Source: Acanthaster planci
Lineage: Eukaryota; Echinodermata; Asteroidea; Valvatida; Acanthasteridae
NCBI RefSeq assembly: GCF_001949145.1
Contig: NW_019091362.1
Coordinates: 5,041,831 to 5,105,830 of the forward strand
Reading direction: 5' to 3'
DNA: 64,000 nt
Positions 62,831 through 64,000 of the stretch are shown one piece after another. A program made the translations under genes and the position numbers. The notes below the pieces were generated by a model that saw only the letters and a list, made by a program, of their open reading frames with translations, made no database searches and had not been told where the DNA came from. The stretch's first letter is position 1; every line of letters starts with the position of its first letter.

Positions 62831-64000
62831 ACTTTTTACTAATCTCCTCATTAATTCAACACACCTGCCAAATTTTGAATCATCTCTTACACGACCAATT
62901 TACGGTTCATCAGTAAAATGATCAATTTTCAATTGTTTCAAGAGGTATACTCGTGTTTCTTTCGTTAAGTGTTTCATGAAACAATCCTCACAGAACAAGA
63001 TTGTCATTTAAATTTTTTCTTCAACCACTCAACCACATTAAGCACTTTGAAACACTGAAAATGAACCGACAAGCCCTTTGAAAGCCCTCTATTTGTTTTC
63101 TGACAGAGCACTACATTTTTAAACCCAAGCATCATCCACAACTATTTTCTAACGTTCAACACATTTGTTTCTTATCATCTCTACTCACTACTCCAATTGA
63201 AGATTCAGTTACTTTAGTGAGGAAGTTTCAGAGAGAGCGAAAGACACAATACATGTCATGCTCTCGATCTTTTCTGGTAATCACACCTGCCTCTCTCTCA
63301 TTAAATTGAAGGTTTAATCGCAATGAACATGCCATTTCTGTGAACGCCACTACGTAAGCAGGTAGTCGACGCGTCGGGTTGATTAAGTAATGGCAAACAT
63401 TATAATCACTGATAGACACTCTATCATGTCACAAGAGTTTGAGACACAACAGTTTCGTAGATAGGATGAAATGTCTGGGAGAGGGAACAACAGATGCACA
63501 CACATTTTTTCAAAGGGGACTCTAAAGGCAAATTACTTGCAGCTTATAAATTTCAAAATTTTAAATCCGGGAGACTCCAGCCTTCCACGCCCCTGCCCGC
63601 AGTTGAACCACTTGACGCTGGGAGTTTAGTACAAAATGAGAGTCTTCACCGTAAGTCAAAAAAGAAGCAATTCAATATTAAAAAGATGTCCTCATTAATT
63701 AGGCTCAAAACACGCCGGAGATATTCCTGTAAAATGATATCAATTACAGTCATTGCTCTTACCTCAAATATATATGAAATAACCATGTTAAAAAGATTTT
63801 CCTATCTCTTGGCGCCTGTATTTCCAGCCACCTTTCTCTAAACGGAGCCGTTTGGGATCTCCTTACATCGGTGGAGTGACGGGTTCCTCGCTTTTAATTT
63901 CCCCGGCCCCCTCAGATCCCGACGAGTTGATGACAGTTTTCTAAGAAAGCTTGTGCCAATGTGAAAAAAAATCATTATTTCTGCAAAGTTTCAATCCAAT
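62831..64000. other. Gene-free right edge
   Basis: No gene was recognised. A 115-codon plus-strand frame at 63494-63841 starts inside a repeat fragment and has no domain. The last 150 bases are more G+C-rich but show no exon signals I trust. Confidence 0.45.
63498..63595. mobile_element. Diverged relative of the 37090-37274 repeat
   Basis: CACACATTTTTTCAAAGGGG here parallels CACACATTTCTTCAAAGGGG at about 37118-37137. Both are followed by an A/G-rich stretch, a TTGCAG or CTGCAG word, and an end resembling ACGCCCCTG. Spacing differs, so the copies are old or of different subfamilies. Confidence 0.4.

Overview
This window looks like invertebrate animal nuclear DNA from a draft assembly. It is AT-rich and gene-poor. 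It has a 560-base run of N, a degenerate non-LTR retrotransposon, TA-flanked palindromic MITEs, Tc1-like MITEs and good spliceosomal intron signals. The octamer-like motif TAGGCCTA recurs (near 790, 808, 5582, 44633 and 61908). From memory this is common in marine deuterostome invertebrates, so a hemichordate- or echinoderm-like source is my best guess, but nothing here proves it. There are no bacterial operons, CRISPR arrays or convincing tRNA or rRNA genes.

Layout. Bases 1-12.9 kb hold no supportable gene. They carry two copies of a Tc1-like MITE (1604-2029, 8199-8547), three members of a palindromic MITE family (1129-1290, 9182-9332, 12534-12836) and simple repeats. Bases 12.9-26.3 kb are largely featureless apart from a perfect 16+1+16 palindrome at 24366-24398.

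The one gene I can build with confidence is on the minus strand. A 106-residue secreted, cysteine-rich peptide precursor is encoded at 26986-27306, directly downstream of a strong splice acceptor. About 10.3 kb upstream, two probable 5'-untranslated exons (37623-37846 and about 37933-38028) have matching donor and acceptor sites. The 224-nt middle exon contains no ATG. The precursor has a signal peptide, six cysteines in the order CC-x5-C-x5-C-x-C-x6-C, and a Gly-Lys-Arg amidation and cleavage site. That makes it a neuropeptide or peptide-hormone candidate, with a faint structural resemblance to orexin-type precursors.

Bases 38-55 kb are gene-free. They hold a short tandem duplication, a GGGCAA-rich palindromic element and several stretches whose motif density suggests cis-regulatory DNA. 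Bases 55.1-57.5 kb carry a minus-strand LINE-type element with a PHD finger, APE-like endonuclease and reverse transcriptase. It is broken by a stop, frameshifts and deletions, is interrupted by the assembly gap, and lacks the catalytic 3' half of the reverse transcriptase. The last 6 kb are non-coding, with a degenerate CAGT-rich tract at about 61920-62830 and a repeat fragment related to one inside the peptide gene's intron.
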